Shown piece after piece: positions 25,019-33,493 of a stretch of 64,000 bases of DNA. Every line of letters begins with the position of its first letter. Positions within the stretch are counted from its first letter, which is position 1. A model generated the notes under the pieces. It was not told where the DNA came from. It ran no database searches and saw nothing but the letters and a program-made list of their open reading frames with translations. The translations under genes were made by a program, and so were the position numbers. The DNA is from Pseudarthrobacter sp. BIM B-2242 (GTDB taxonomy: Bacteria; Actinomycetota; Actinomycetes; Actinomycetales; Micrococcaceae), in the NCBI RefSeq assembly GCF_014764445.1, contig NZ_CP061721.1, positions 992,001-1,056,000 on the forward strand, in the 5' to 3' direction.

Positions 25019-25699
25019 ATGAGTGATTTGTGGGGGCGCCGGCTGAAAACCGCCGGACTCTTCACTCTCGCAGTTCTCGCGGCGGTTAGCGGACTCTCGA
25101 CCCTTATTTTTGGCTTGGCGCAAGAGGGCACGGCTCGTTTGGCTTTCGCTGGCATCGGCATTGTGGTGCTTGCTCCGACCATCTACTTGCTCGGGATCGT
25201 ATCGGTTGATGTTGTCGTGCGCTTCCGTGATTACCAGAAGTTGCTGGACGCGGTTGGGCAAGCCCGAGATTCCCTCCAGGCAGCCCAGGAGGACCTGGCT
25301 GACGTCCCAGATAAGTTGGCCAAGGAGCGCTTGCGTGGACAGTTGGAGACGTTGGGTGCAGTAACGGCCAATTCCTGCCCGATAATTCCAACGCTAACCA
25401 ACGCAAGAATTGAAGATGGACGGCTTACCTTCTACGCGGATGTGCAGGAGGGGCAAGTTCCAGCGGTAGGATCCAGGTACTTACTGCAATCTGCTCTCGG
25501 CACGCGTCGCGGCATCTTGGCGGTGGCCAAAGCGAAAGACGAAAGTAGTGTAATTCTTGAGGTTCGGGAGCAAGAAGAGGCCGAAGGTCGTTTTTGGGAC
25601 GCTGCAATGGACCGCGCTCACGTCCACGAGGCCTTACCCGAGAACGTGACCCTCGTTCCAGACCCATTACTGCGTGAACTTGAAAAGAAGGTGGAATGA
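25019..25699 (+). CDS. Uncharacterised two-helix membrane protein with coiled coil
   Basis: I do not recognise this 226-aa protein. ATG 25019 is preferred, with G-rich GGGGGTGG upstream; ATG 25001 is possible. Two hydrophobic segments (about 13-35, TAGLFTLAVLAAVSGLSTLI, and 44-66, LAFAGIGIVVLAPTIYLLGI) anchor it in the membrane. A short charged helical stretch (QKLLDAVGQARDSLQAAQEDL) follows, then a soluble strand-rich domain with RIEDGRLTFYADVQEGQVPAVGSRYLLQ. That last part resembles a small barrel and parallels the domain of the next gene, one base downstream. The pair sits alone between an IS3 element and a dead regulator at the edge of the defence island. A role as an effector or sensor module is possible but unproven. 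Confidence 0.6.
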   Translation: MSDLWGRRLKTAGLFTLAVLAAVSGLSTLIFGLAQEGTARLAFAGIGIVVLAPTIYLLGIVSVDVVVRFRDYQKLLDAVGQARDSLQAAQEDLADVPDKLAKERLRGQLETLGAVTANSCPIIPTLTNARIEDGRLTFYADVQEGQVPAVGSRYLLQSALGTRRGILAVAKAKDESSVILEVREQEEAEGRFWDAAMDRAHVHEALPENVTLVPDPLLRELEKKVE

Positions 25700-25700
25700 C

Positions 25701-26069
25701 ATGCCGTCCATCAGGGGCAAGGTCGCTACGGTTCTCGATGAGGATCAAATAGCAATCAACGTCGGAAGCAACGACGGCGTACAGGAAGGCGCGAAAGTTG
25801 TAATCCTTCGAGAGGTAAACATACCCGACCCATCGATAGAAGGTGGTTCGCTAGGTACTGCTTTTGTGAGAAAGGCAAGCCTAAAAGTTGAGATAGTTGA
25901 ACCTCGATTCTCAGTGGCTCGTGTTTCGAAAGTCAATCGTTCACAAAGTCTCTTCATGACTAATATGGAACCGGAGTTCGTCTTCGTTGACGACCCCGCC
26001 CGTGAGGGTAAAGGGCGACTGTTTGTGCAGGCTAACGACCCTATCGAGGTGAGTGTCTCTGGGAATTAG
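25701..26069 (+). CDS. Uncharacterised small beta-rich protein (FlgT-C/MreC-like barrel)
   Basis: This 122-aa soluble protein begins one base after the preceding stop, so the two form a unit. GKVATVLDEDQIAINVGSNDGVQEGAKVVIL follows the pattern of small beta-barrel domains, such as the C-terminal domain of FlgT and the MreC core, in which an NxGSxDGVxxG turn sits between strands. It has no signal peptide or membrane segment. The later VDDPAREGKGRLFVQANDPIEV could be another pair of strands. The function is unknown, and the obvious partner is the upstream membrane protein. About 220 bp after it (26070-26288) hold no gene that I can support. Confidence 0.6.
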   Translation: MPSIRGKVATVLDEDQIAINVGSNDGVQEGAKVVILREVNIPDPSIEGGSLGTAFVRKASLKVEIVEPRFSVARVSKVNRSQSLFMTNMEPEFVFVDDPAREGKGRLFVQANDPIEVSVSGN

Positions 26070-26288
26070 CGCTAGAGCCATCGGATGGGTGAGGACGCCG
26101 TTCTAATGACTGTTGGGTGCGCTTACGCACCGGCGCTTCGCGGTGCAAGGCGATCCAACCAGGCTGTGCACCTGCTCCACTCGCGAAACGCTGTATGTCT
26201 TCGGCACTACGGCCGTTCACTATTGTCCTAATGGATAGTGCCGGTTCCAATCGCGACGATGTTAGAGGCCAGAGACTCGCTCTCCGCG

Positions 26289-26740
26289 TTAGCCGGCCCA
26301 TGGATGCCGCGAAGCCAAGCGAAGCGATGCCGCTGCCAAGAAGACAGTCGGGAGCACGAACACCCGTCTGTCGCGCACATAGTCAACATTCCCGCGCCCG
26401 ACCATGACTTCCTTGAGCCGGGTCTGGGCGTGGGGGGCCTCGCAGATGCCGTGTTCGGCCATGACGGCGGCACTACCCAGGAACACGTCGTCGAAGCCCA
26501 TCCTTTCCCAAGGCCGCCTCGGCCAGCGGCCTCACGAAGCATGGCTCACGCTCGGGATCCGGCCGCCCAAGCAGTCGATCTCGATGCCGTCTTACTCCGC
26601 CGGCTCCTGCACGATGTTGATGCCGGGCGTCGTCACGAAACAATCGATCAAAATCCCGCAGTTCGTGGGCTAGGGCACTCACGGTGGAGCCGGCGTCGAG
26701 CCGGATGTTCTCACCGGGATGGCTGGAACTTCGGGCTCAA
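26289..26740 (-). pseudogene. DeoR-family regulator, decayed C-terminal fragment
   Basis: Read on the minus strand, GENIRLDAGSTVSALAHELRDF (IxLDAGSTV is a DeoR sugar-phosphate-sensor motif) is followed in another frame by VTTPGINIVQEPAE and a stop. Next comes DGIEIDCLGGRIPSVSHAS and a stop, then MGFDDVFLGSAAVMAEHGI with a LKEVMVGRGNVDYV stretch. The order matches the DeoR C-terminal effector domain, but at least two stops and a frame change break it and the HTH is missing. It lies directly behind the GAF regulator gene. Confidence 0.7.
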
Positions 26741-26753
26741 CAGTGGGGCAAGC

Positions 26754-28034
26754 TCAACCCCCGCACGACGCCCGGAACGCCAGGTACCGCGCATCCCCGC
26801 GTCCCACTAGCCGGCCCAGTGCCTCCACGGCCTCAAAATCCGCGGCGCCCGTATCCGTGGACAGCCAGCGGATGAGGAGCCCGGCGTCGCCGCTGGACCG
26901 CACGGCCGATCCAATAGCAAGATCCAGCTGGTCCCGGAGCAGCTGGACCGCGAGGGCACCTGACCGGCTGAGCAGGGGAGCGGAGTACGCTTCGAGCGCC
27001 TGAGCCACTTGCCCTTCGCGCAGCAGCCGCAGGACCCGTCCCGAATCCGAACAGCCGGCCAGGCCCGCAACCAACCGGTACGGGTTCGACTCCACGGCAT
27101 CGCCCAGCATCGAGCGGACCCGGAACATTTCTGTCCGAATGGCTTGCGGCGTACCCGCGTCGCCATACAGCTCGAAGGCGAGCTCCTCGGCGCTCCAGCC
27201 CTGCGAACGTGAATCCAGCAGCGCCAGGATCTCGGCCCGGCGGAGCGTCAGCGGCACCCGGCTGCCGTCCCGGAACACCGCAGCGGGCCTGTCGCCGAGA
27301 AGCTCCAGTGACTCCACTGCGGCAGCCGGCCGGCCCACCACCTGCCGGGACGCGCGAACGGAAGACGGGGCACCCGCGGAGTTCCCGCCGTCGGGCATTC
27401 CCAGCAGCGCCTCCGCCACTCGAACCGCGCACCGCATCATCCGCAGCGTGTCCGCGCTGAGGGTGTCCAGCGGTCCCGAGACGTCGAGCACGCCCAGCAG
27501 TTCACCCGTCAAAGGGTCCGTGATGGGCGCCGCCGTGCAGGCCCACTCGTGGTGCGTGCGGACCAGGTGCTCGGCGGAGAACAGTTGCACCGGCCGGCCG
27601 GTGACCAGCGCCTCGCTGATGGCGTTGGTGCCGATGCCGGCCTCGGACCAGTCCGCCCCCTCAAAGAACTCCAGCCGGTCCGCGCGCCGCAGTACCTGCG
27701 GGCTGCCCACGCGCCACAGGATCTCGCCGTTGGCGTCGGTGAGTACCAGGAGGTGCCGGCCGGAACTGGAATCGTCGGCGAGCAGGTCGTGCAGCGCCGG
27801 CATGACCTGCTGCAGCCGGTGCTCCCGCCGCAGCTCCAGGACGTCGGCAACGTCGTGCAGGTGCCGCGGGCTGTGCTGGTCCGGGCTGATGCCCAGGGCC
27901 ATGGAGCGGCGCCACGAATCCGCCAGGTCGGTGGGGATCTCCGGGCGCGGGACGCCGGAAATGACCAGTTCGTGCGCGCGGCGCAGGGCGCGCGAGTACT
28001 TCGCCGGGTCCGAAAACCTCAGGCCGTAGTCCAA
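26754..28034 (-). CDS. GAF-domain transcriptional regulator (AcoR-like, without sigma54 ATPase module)
   Basis: This is a 426-aa regulator, divergent from the flavin monooxygenase, with about 180 bp between the genes. The N-terminus (RRAHELVISGVPRPEIPTDL, then DSWRRSMALGISPD) and the GAF domain (about 85-215; HLLVLTDANGEILWRVGSP, GADWSEAGIGTNAISEAL, HEWACTAAPITDP) match the effector half of AcoR/GAF activators. The C-terminal part (VPLTLRRAEILALLDSRSQG, WSAEELAFELYGD) looks like a winged-helix domain and not an AAA+ domain, which is usual for actinobacterial members. By position it should control the monooxygenase. The inducer is unknown. Confidence 0.82.
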   Translation of the reverse strand: MDYGLRFSDPAKYSRALRRAHELVISGVPRPEIPTDLADSWRRSMALGISPDQHSPRHLHDVADVLELRREHRLQQVMPALHDLLADDSSSGRHLLVLTDANGEILWRVGSPQVLRRADRLEFFEGADWSEAGIGTNAISEALVTGRPVQLFSAEHLVRTHHEWACTAAPITDPLTGELLGVLDVSGPLDTLSADTLRMMRCAVRVAEALLGMPDGGNSAGAPSSVRASRQVVGRPAAAVESLELLGDRPAAVFRDGSRVPLTLRRAEILALLDSRSQGWSAEELAFELYGDAGTPQAIRTEMFRVRSMLGDAVESNPYRLVAGLAGCSDSGRVLRLLREGQVAQALEAYSAPLLSRSGALAVQLLRDQLDLAIGSAVRSSGDAGLLIRWLSTDTGAADFEAVEALGRLVGRGDARYLAFRASCGG

Positions 28035-28215
28035 ACAGTGTCCTCCTCACCGGCGGCGTCCTTGCCGGCAGTGCCCGTGTAACGCGGTTGAAACCCCCAC
28101 TGCGTTGCAATGGTGATGCAGCTCACGCCCGTCCCAGCATATCGCAGGGGATTCCGGCGGGACGGGGCCGCCGGAACCAACAGACACACGGACCATAAGA
28201 CACAAGGGAGTGGAC

Positions 28216-30006
28216 ATGACCGAGACACCCACCGCAGCCGCGCAGGCCTGGCTGACGGAACTGGATACCGCTCTGCAGCGGCGCGACGCGGACGCCGCCG
28301 TCGAACTTTTCGAGGACGAATGCTACTGGCGCGACTTCGTGGCGTTTACCTGGAACCTGAAGACGCTCGAAGGCAAGGCAGACATCCGGCAGATGCTCGA
28401 GGCCACGCTGGACCACGTGCAGCCTTCTGGTTGGGCGCTCTCCGAGGACGCCACGGGCGACGCCGCCAGCACGGAAGCCTGGATCACCTTCGAAACCGCT
28501 ACCGCCCGCGGCTACGGCCACCTCCGGCTGCGGAACGGCAAATGCTGGACGCTGCTCACCACCATGCAGGAGCTGAAGGGCTTCGAAGAGAAGAAGGGCC
28601 CGCGCCGCGAGAAGAGCGTGGCACACGAGATCATCAAGGGCCGGCGCTCCTGGCTGGAACAGAAGGAGGAGCGCGAGGCGCGGCTCGGCTACGAGGCGCA
28701 GCCCTACACGGTGATCATCGGCGGCGGGCAGGGCGGCATCGGCCTCGCGGCCCGGCTGCGGCGCCTGGGCGTCCCCACCCTCGTCATCGAGAAGAACCAG
28801 AAGCCGGGCGACTCCTGGCGGAACCGCTACAAGTCCCTGCACCTGCACGACCCCGTCTGGTACGACCACATGCCCTACCTGAAGTTCCCCGACGACTGGC
28901 CCGTCTTCGCCGCCAAGGACAAGATCGGCGACTGGCTGGAGCACTACACCCGGATCATGGAGCTGAACTACTGGGGCGGCACCGAGTGCGTGGGCGCCGA
29001 GTACGACGACGGCACCCAGGAATGGGTGGTCAGCGTCGTTCGTGATGGGGTGCCTGTGACGCTGCGCCCCAAGCAGCTGGTCTTCGCCCTGGGCGTCTCC
29101 GGCTACCCGAACATTCCCGCGTTCGACGGCGCGGGCTCCTTCCTGGGGGAGCAGCGCCACTCCTCGCAGCACCCGGGCGGCGGGGACTGGACCGGGAAGA
29201 AGGCCGTGGTGATCGGCTCCAACAACTCCGCGCACGATATCTGCGCAGACCTGTGGGAGCACGGCGCCGACGTCACCATGGTGCAGCGGTCCTCCACCCA
29301 CATCGCCCGGAGCGAATCGCTGATGGATCTGGCACTGGGGGGTCTGTATTCGGAGAAGGCTTTGGCGAACGGGGTCACCACGGAGAAGGCCGACCTGCTG
29401 TTCGCCTCGCTGCCCATGCGGATCCTGCCCGAGGCGCAGGTGCCCGTGTACCAGGCGATGGCTGAGCGGGATGCCGCGTTCTACTCCCAGCTGGAGGCCG
29501 CCGGGTTCGACCTGGACTTCGGCGTGGACGGGTCCGGTCTGTTCGTGAAGTACCTGCGGCGCGGCTCCGGCTACTACATCGACGTCGGCGCCTCGCAGCT
29601 GATCATCGACGGCCGGGTGCAGCTTCGCTCGGGGGAGGTTTCGAAGATCACAGGGAACGCGGTGGTCCTTAGTGATGGCACCGAGCTGGAGGCTGACCTG
29701 ATTGTCTACGCCACCGGCTACGGCTCCATGAACGGCTGGCTGGCGGACCTGGTTTCGCCCGAGGTGGCGGACCGGGTGGGCAAGTGTTGGGGATACGGCT
29801 CAGACACCCCGAAGGACCCGGGCCCCTGGGAAGGGGAGCTGCGCAACATGTGGAAGCCCACCAACGTGCCCAACCTCTGGATCCACGGCGGAAACCTTCA
29901 CCAGAGCCGGCACTACTCCGCGTACCTGGCCCTGCAGCTCAAGGCCCGGATGGAGGGTCTGGAAACGCCGGTGTACGAGCTGCAGGCAACGCACCACCCC
30001 CGCTAA
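28216..30006 (+). CDS. Flavin-containing monooxygenase with N-terminal NTF2-like domain
   Basis: This 596-aa FAD/NADPH monooxygenase has two parts. Residues 1-125 resemble a SnoaL/NTF2-like fold (LDTALQRRDADAAVELFEDE, CYWRDFVAFTWNLKT). Residues 160-590 form an FMO/Baeyer-Villiger-type enzyme with the FAD site VIIGGGQGGIGLAAR (169-174), the fingerprint-like FLGEQRHSSQHPGG and the NADPH site VVIGSNNSAHD. ATG 28216 is chosen because AAGGGAG (28204-28210) lies 5 nt upstream; GTG 28210 is less likely. Such fusions are common in actinobacteria and oxidise ketones, sulfides or amines. The substrate cannot be read from the sequence. The adjacent divergent GAF regulator probably controls it. A palindrome cluster follows the stop. 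Confidence 0.85.
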   Translation: MTETPTAAAQAWLTELDTALQRRDADAAVELFEDECYWRDFVAFTWNLKTLEGKADIRQMLEATLDHVQPSGWALSEDATGDAASTEAWITFETATARGYGHLRLRNGKCWTLLTTMQELKGFEEKKGPRREKSVAHEIIKGRRSWLEQKEEREARLGYEAQPYTVIIGGGQGGIGLAARLRRLGVPTLVIEKNQKPGDSWRNRYKSLHLHDPVWYDHMPYLKFPDDWPVFAAKDKIGDWLEHYTRIMELNYWGGTECVGAEYDDGTQEWVVSVVRDGVPVTLRPKQLVFALGVSGYPNIPAFDGAGSFLGEQRHSSQHPGGGDWTGKKAVVIGSNNSAHDICADLWEHGADVTMVQRSSTHIARSESLMDLALGGLYSEKALANGVTTEKADLLFASLPMRILPEAQVPVYQAMAERDAAFYSQLEAAGFDLDFGVDGSGLFVKYLRRGSGYYIDVGASQLIIDGRVQLRSGEVSKITGNAVVLSDGTELEADLIVYATGYGSMNGWLADLVSPEVADRVGKCWGYGSDTPKDPGPWEGELRNMWKPTNVPNLWIHGGNLHQSRHYSAYLALQLKARMEGLETPVYELQATHHPR

Positions 30007-30014
30007 ACGCCGGT

Positions 30015-30106
30015 TCGGTGGTTGAGCCTGTCGGCCGGTGGTTGAGCCCGTCGAAACCCAGGTTTCGACAAGCTCAACCACCGGGTTTCGACGGGCTCAA
30101 CCACCG
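30015..30106. repeat. REP-like palindrome cluster (four units)
   Basis: Four units of about 24 bp share the core GGTGGTTGAGC. Two point forward (30016 and 30036 regions) and two are inverted (TTTCGACAAGCTCAACCACC, then TTTCGACGGGCTCAACCACC). They can fold into long hairpins between the convergent monooxygenase and GH32 genes. They may act as a bidirectional terminator and look like a dispersed genomic repeat. Confidence 0.85.
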
Positions 30107-30107
30107 A

Positions 30108-31667
30108 TTAGACCGGGCTGCCGAACTCGCGGATCCTCATTCCGGTGAAGTCCGCCGGGCCGCCGTCGGCGTACAACGAGATGCCGGTGTCGCCGTCGGC
30201 GAAATGCACTTGCTGCGAAAGGACCGTGTGCCCGGCGTTCACGAACACTTCGACGCTCTGTGTATCAACGAAGATGCGCAGGTGTACCGATCGCGCGTTG
30301 GCGTCGATAGGCGCGGCGGCACGCGAGTAAGGCGTGAGCGAATAGCCGCTCTGGTCCGAGGGCGCACGGTCGACGTACAGTTCGGCGCCGTACTTGCCAA
30401 CATTCGTGTGGCGCAATCCGTCTGAGGAGCGGCCCACCGATACCCCAACGTTTGCAGCCGCGTCCCATGAGATGTCGAGCTCGAGCTCGTAAGCGCGCCC
30501 GCTCCACGGCAGCACGGAGCTGCCGTTGACGGTGCGGTCAGGAAGCGTGGTGGTCGCGGTGACGTGGCCCGAAAGCGCCTCAACGGGGGAGCTGAGCAGG
30601 CTGTACCAGCCGTTCGGTTGGTGCTCAAGCCGCAGTTCCCGCACGATCGAGTTCTGCCCGTTGTACCCGTCGGATGCATCGGTGGGTACGTCGCGGGCCG
30701 CGTACTTCCAGTTGTTCATCCAGGCGACCGCAAGACGTTTTGTCTCCGGCGCCTCGACCGATGGCCACGTCACAGCGGCGTACCAGTCCCAGCCCCAGTC
30801 GAGCCACTGCGGTGTGAGGTTGTCGGCGATGAACGCCGTGCCGTTCCAGGTGCCCGTCCAATATGCGTAGGTCATCGGCAGGCCGATACTGTAGGCATCC
30901 ATGCTCGCACCGAGCACCCAATGCCGTGTGCCGTCGTCGGCCGTCATGGTGAACAGATCCGGGCACTCGATCCCGCCGAGCGCAGGGTTTGGGTAGTCGA
31001 AATTGGATTTCCACTGCCAATCCCGAAGGTTCGGGGAGGTGTACAAGGCTGCGTAACGTGCCCGTCCGATCACACACACCCATTCGCTGCGTACTTGGTC
31101 CCAGTGGATCTTGGGGTCGCGGAACCACTCCGCGTTTTCGATCTCGGCTGGTGTTGTGGCCGTGCGGCCGTCAGTGTTGACGATCACCGGGTGGGGGAGT
31201 GCGGTGAAGGTGTAGCCGCCGTCGGTGGACCAGTAGAGGTACTGATCCTGATACTTGCGGATCCCGTCTGTCGGCTGCGTGGCGAGTGCGATCACCGCCC
31301 CGGCGCCGAACCCAGCCGTGTTGGCTGTGTCCACGACGGCCGATCCCGACCACACCGGGAAATCGGGCTGCAATGGCATCACCACGCCGTGGTGGGTAAA
31401 GGACACGCCATCGCTGGTGGTCGCGTGATCCCATCCGCCCGGGCCGTTATTCTGCCCGGAGTGCAGGTAGTAGAGCTGGTAGCCGCCATTGGTATAGACG
31501 GGGCGCTGCGGGTCGCAGAGCCAGCCCGAGGGCGGAGTCATGTGATAGACCGCCCGCAGGGATGACTGCGCATGCGCTGCAACGGGTATGGCGCTGCCAG
31601 CGAAAAGGGCAAGAGCCCCAACGCCTGAGCCTTGCAGGACAGCACGTCGTGAGATGCGGTGCGTCAT
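30108..31667 (-). CDS. Tat-exported GH32 beta-fructosidase (levanase/inulinase type)
   Basis: This 519-aa secreted glycoside hydrolase of family 32 should release fructose from levan, inulin or sucrose outside the cell. It has a twin-arginine signal, RISRRAVLQG (R7-R8), a hydrophobic stretch and a likely cleavage site near AHA-QS (about 33). GH32 motifs are WLCDPQRPVY with nucleophile D52 (family form WMNDPNG), FRDP (R183-D184) and ECPD with acid/base E234. The C-terminal 170 residues form the GH32 beta-sandwich (FVDTQSVEVFVNAGHTVLS). It is divergent from a second GH32 gene and transporter operon. Three LacI-type operators lie in the shared intergenic region. The Asn-Gly after the nucleophile is changed (DPQR), which may affect substrate choice. 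Confidence 0.9.
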   Translation of the reverse strand: MTHRISRRAVLQGSGVGALALFAGSAIPVAAHAQSSLRAVYHMTPPSGWLCDPQRPVYTNGGYQLYYLHSGQNNGPGGWDHATTSDGVSFTHHGVVMPLQPDFPVWSGSAVVDTANTAGFGAGAVIALATQPTDGIRKYQDQYLYWSTDGGYTFTALPHPVIVNTDGRTATTPAEIENAEWFRDPKIHWDQVRSEWVCVIGRARYAALYTSPNLRDWQWKSNFDYPNPALGGIECPDLFTMTADDGTRHWVLGASMDAYSIGLPMTYAYWTGTWNGTAFIADNLTPQWLDWGWDWYAAVTWPSVEAPETKRLAVAWMNNWKYAARDVPTDASDGYNGQNSIVRELRLEHQPNGWYSLLSSPVEALSGHVTATTTLPDRTVNGSSVLPWSGRAYELELDISWDAAANVGVSVGRSSDGLRHTNVGKYGAELYVDRAPSDQSGYSLTPYSRAAAPIDANARSVHLRIFVDTQSVEVFVNAGHTVLSQQVHFADGDTGISLYADGGPADFTGMRIREFGSPV

Positions 31668-31894
31668 AAATTGGTTTTCCTCTCAGGGTTTGGCGGGCGC
31701 GTAGGCCAGCCGTGAGTCATCGGCGGTGATGGAGGCGCGCTGGCAAGGAGGAACACTTGCGGGATTCCAGGGGAGCAGTGCCGCGCTTTTCAGGCGAGAG
31801 AACAGGTGATCGTAGCCAGGCCGCGTCGCTCGGCTTCGAGGGGCGCGGTAACTGATCGGCTATGCAGGACGATAGTGGGGCTTGGCGGGATTGG

Positions 31895-31906
31895 TCAAGC
31901 GTTTAA
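31895..31906 (+). promoter_or_regulatory. LacI-type operator 1 (TCAAGCGTTTAA)
   Basis: The core TCAAGCGTTTAA is a near-palindrome with a central CG, the normal form of LacI/GalR-family operators. It is one of three similar sites between the two divergent GH32 genes. The regulator is probably the LacI protein encoded at the end of the operon. Confidence 0.65.
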
Positions 31907-31936
31907 TCACTGAGTGCCAACGAGAAAATAAAATTT

Positions 31937-31952
31937 GCTAAATCGCTTGATC
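31937..31952 (+). promoter_or_regulatory. LacI-type operator 2 (GCTAAATCGCTTGATC)
   Basis: The site matches operator 3 in inverted orientation at 14 of 16 positions (consensus GCTAAANCGNTTGATC, central CG). The two lie 45 bp apart centre to centre, about four helical turns, which would allow looping or cooperative binding. Confidence 0.72.
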
Positions 31953-31981
31953 GGCTGTGTGATCCACGCTACTTTTATCGT

Positions 31982-31997
31982 GATCAAACGCTTTAGC
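31982..31997 (-). promoter_or_regulatory. LacI-type operator 3 (reverse GCTAAAGCGTTTGATC)
   Basis: This is the inverted partner of operator 2. It lies only 20 bp before the start codon of the second GH32 gene, so bound repressor would block transcription or initiation. A possible -10 box, TACTTT, is just upstream at about 31970. Confidence 0.72.
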
Positions 31998-32017
31998 AGA
32001 AATGGACATCAGCGCCG

Positions 32018-33454
32018 ATGAAACGCTCAATCTTTTTCCAGCCCGCCGACGGCTGGGTTGGGGACCTCATCCCCTTCGAGAAGGACGGGGAGTTCTGGCT
32101 CTTCTACCTCCACGAGGTCCGCTCAGACCCGAAGCCGGGAACCTCATGGAATCTCGTCACCACGAAGGACCTCACGCAGTTCGAGGACCAGGGAGTTTCG
32201 CTCCACCACGGAAGCGAGTCCGATCTGGACTTCAACGCTTACACGGGCAGCATCGTGGTCGATGACTCCGGCATTCACCATCTGTTCTACACGGGACAGA
32301 ACCCTCGCAACCTCGGTCCGGACGGCGCACCCCTGCAACTCGTCATGCACGCCACAAGCACCGATGGCATGCAGACCTGGGTGAAACACCCGGAGCTCAC
32401 TTTCGGCGCCCCGGACGGCTATGAGTCCGGAGACTGGCGGGATCCTTTCGTTTTCCGGGACGGCACCGCCGGCCAGTGGCGGATGCTGCTGGCGGCCCGG
32501 CACTCCGCCGGAACCGAACGCCGTCGCGGCGTCATCGCCCAGTGCGTCTCCAGCGACCTGATGACGTGGGAGCACACCGAGCCGTTCTGGGATCCGCGCC
32601 GCTACATCACCCATGAGTGCCCGGACGTCTTCGAGTGGGGCGGCTGGTGGTACATGGTCTACTCGGAGTTCTCCGAATCGTTCACCACCCGGTACCGCAT
32701 GGCAAAGGGCCCCGACGGTCCCTGGAGCGTCCCGGACCGGGACAGCATCGACGGCCGCGCGTTCTACGCGTCAAAGACCGCCGAGCGGGACGGGCGGCGC
32801 TTCTTCTTTGGCTGGATCGCCACCAAGGAAGGAAAGCGCGACGGCGGTCCCTGGCAGTGGGCGGGCACCATGTCCGTCCTGGAGGCACGGCAAAACCCCG
32901 ACGGCACCCTGGGATTCGGCTTCGCGGACGAACTCGTCGACAGCTTCTGGGATGACGTCCCCGTATCCCTGACAGGCGGCCTGCCCACGCGGCTGGAGGT
33001 ACCGGACGGGTATACCGCCGTCGTCTCCGATGAAGAGCTGCCCAGCCAGTTCTACGCCCGGGCAGTACTCAACATCGAAGCCAACACCACCGAATGCGGG
33101 CTGTTGCTGCGTTCAAGCGAAGACGGGGACCAGGCCTACGTTCTGCGCCTGGAACCGAAACGCGGCCGCATGGTGTTCGACCGGTGGCCACGGAGAGTCA
33201 CCGGCGACGCGCAGTGGCACGTCTCCGGGGACATACCGTTCGAGATCGAACTGGAACGTCCCTGCGACCTGACTCCCGGCGAGCACACCCTCGAACTCGT
33301 CGTCGAAGGGGACCTGTGCGTGGCCGTTCTGGACCGGCAGGTTGCCCTTAGTACCAGGATCTACGACTTGCCAGCGGGGCGTATTGGCGTCTTCGCGGGG
33401 GAGGGGTCCGCAATTCTTACCGAACTTCAGATACGCACACGCACAGACAACTAA
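32018..33454 (+). CDS. GH32 family beta-fructosidase, cytoplasmic
   Basis: This 478-aa enzyme lacks a signal peptide and is the first gene of the sugar operon. GH32 landmarks are FFQPADGWVGDLIPF with probable nucleophile D16, WRDPFVF (R141-D142-P143) and HECPDVF with acid/base E200. A C-terminal beta-sandwich follows. The nucleophile block reads GDLIPF instead of NDPNG, a form seen in a divergent GH32/GH68-like subgroup, so its substrate may be a fructosyl disaccharide or another imported fructoside. No good ribosome binding site precedes ATG 32018; operator 3 is there instead. It is co-directional with the ABC transporter, so it probably hydrolyses what the transporter brings in. Confidence 0.87.
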   Translation: MKRSIFFQPADGWVGDLIPFEKDGEFWLFYLHEVRSDPKPGTSWNLVTTKDLTQFEDQGVSLHHGSESDLDFNAYTGSIVVDDSGIHHLFYTGQNPRNLGPDGAPLQLVMHATSTDGMQTWVKHPELTFGAPDGYESGDWRDPFVFRDGTAGQWRMLLAARHSAGTERRRGVIAQCVSSDLMTWEHTEPFWDPRRYITHECPDVFEWGGWWYMVYSEFSESFTTRYRMAKGPDGPWSVPDRDSIDGRAFYASKTAERDGRRFFFGWIATKEGKRDGGPWQWAGTMSVLEARQNPDGTLGFGFADELVDSFWDDVPVSLTGGLPTRLEVPDGYTAVVSDEELPSQFYARAVLNIEANTTECGLLLRSSEDGDQAYVLRLEPKRGRMVFDRWPRRVTGDAQWHVSGDIPFEIELERPCDLTPGEHTLELVVEGDLCVAVLDRQVALSTRIYDLPAGRIGVFAGEGSAILTELQIRTRTDN

Positions 33455-33493
33455 ACATCCACAGTGCTTGCACCCGAATCAAAGGAGATTTTC

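Noticed and set aside
28123..29301. 392-codon frame antisense to the flavin monooxygenase
   Set aside because: It has no domain pattern. The plus-strand frame has clear FAD and NADPH motifs.
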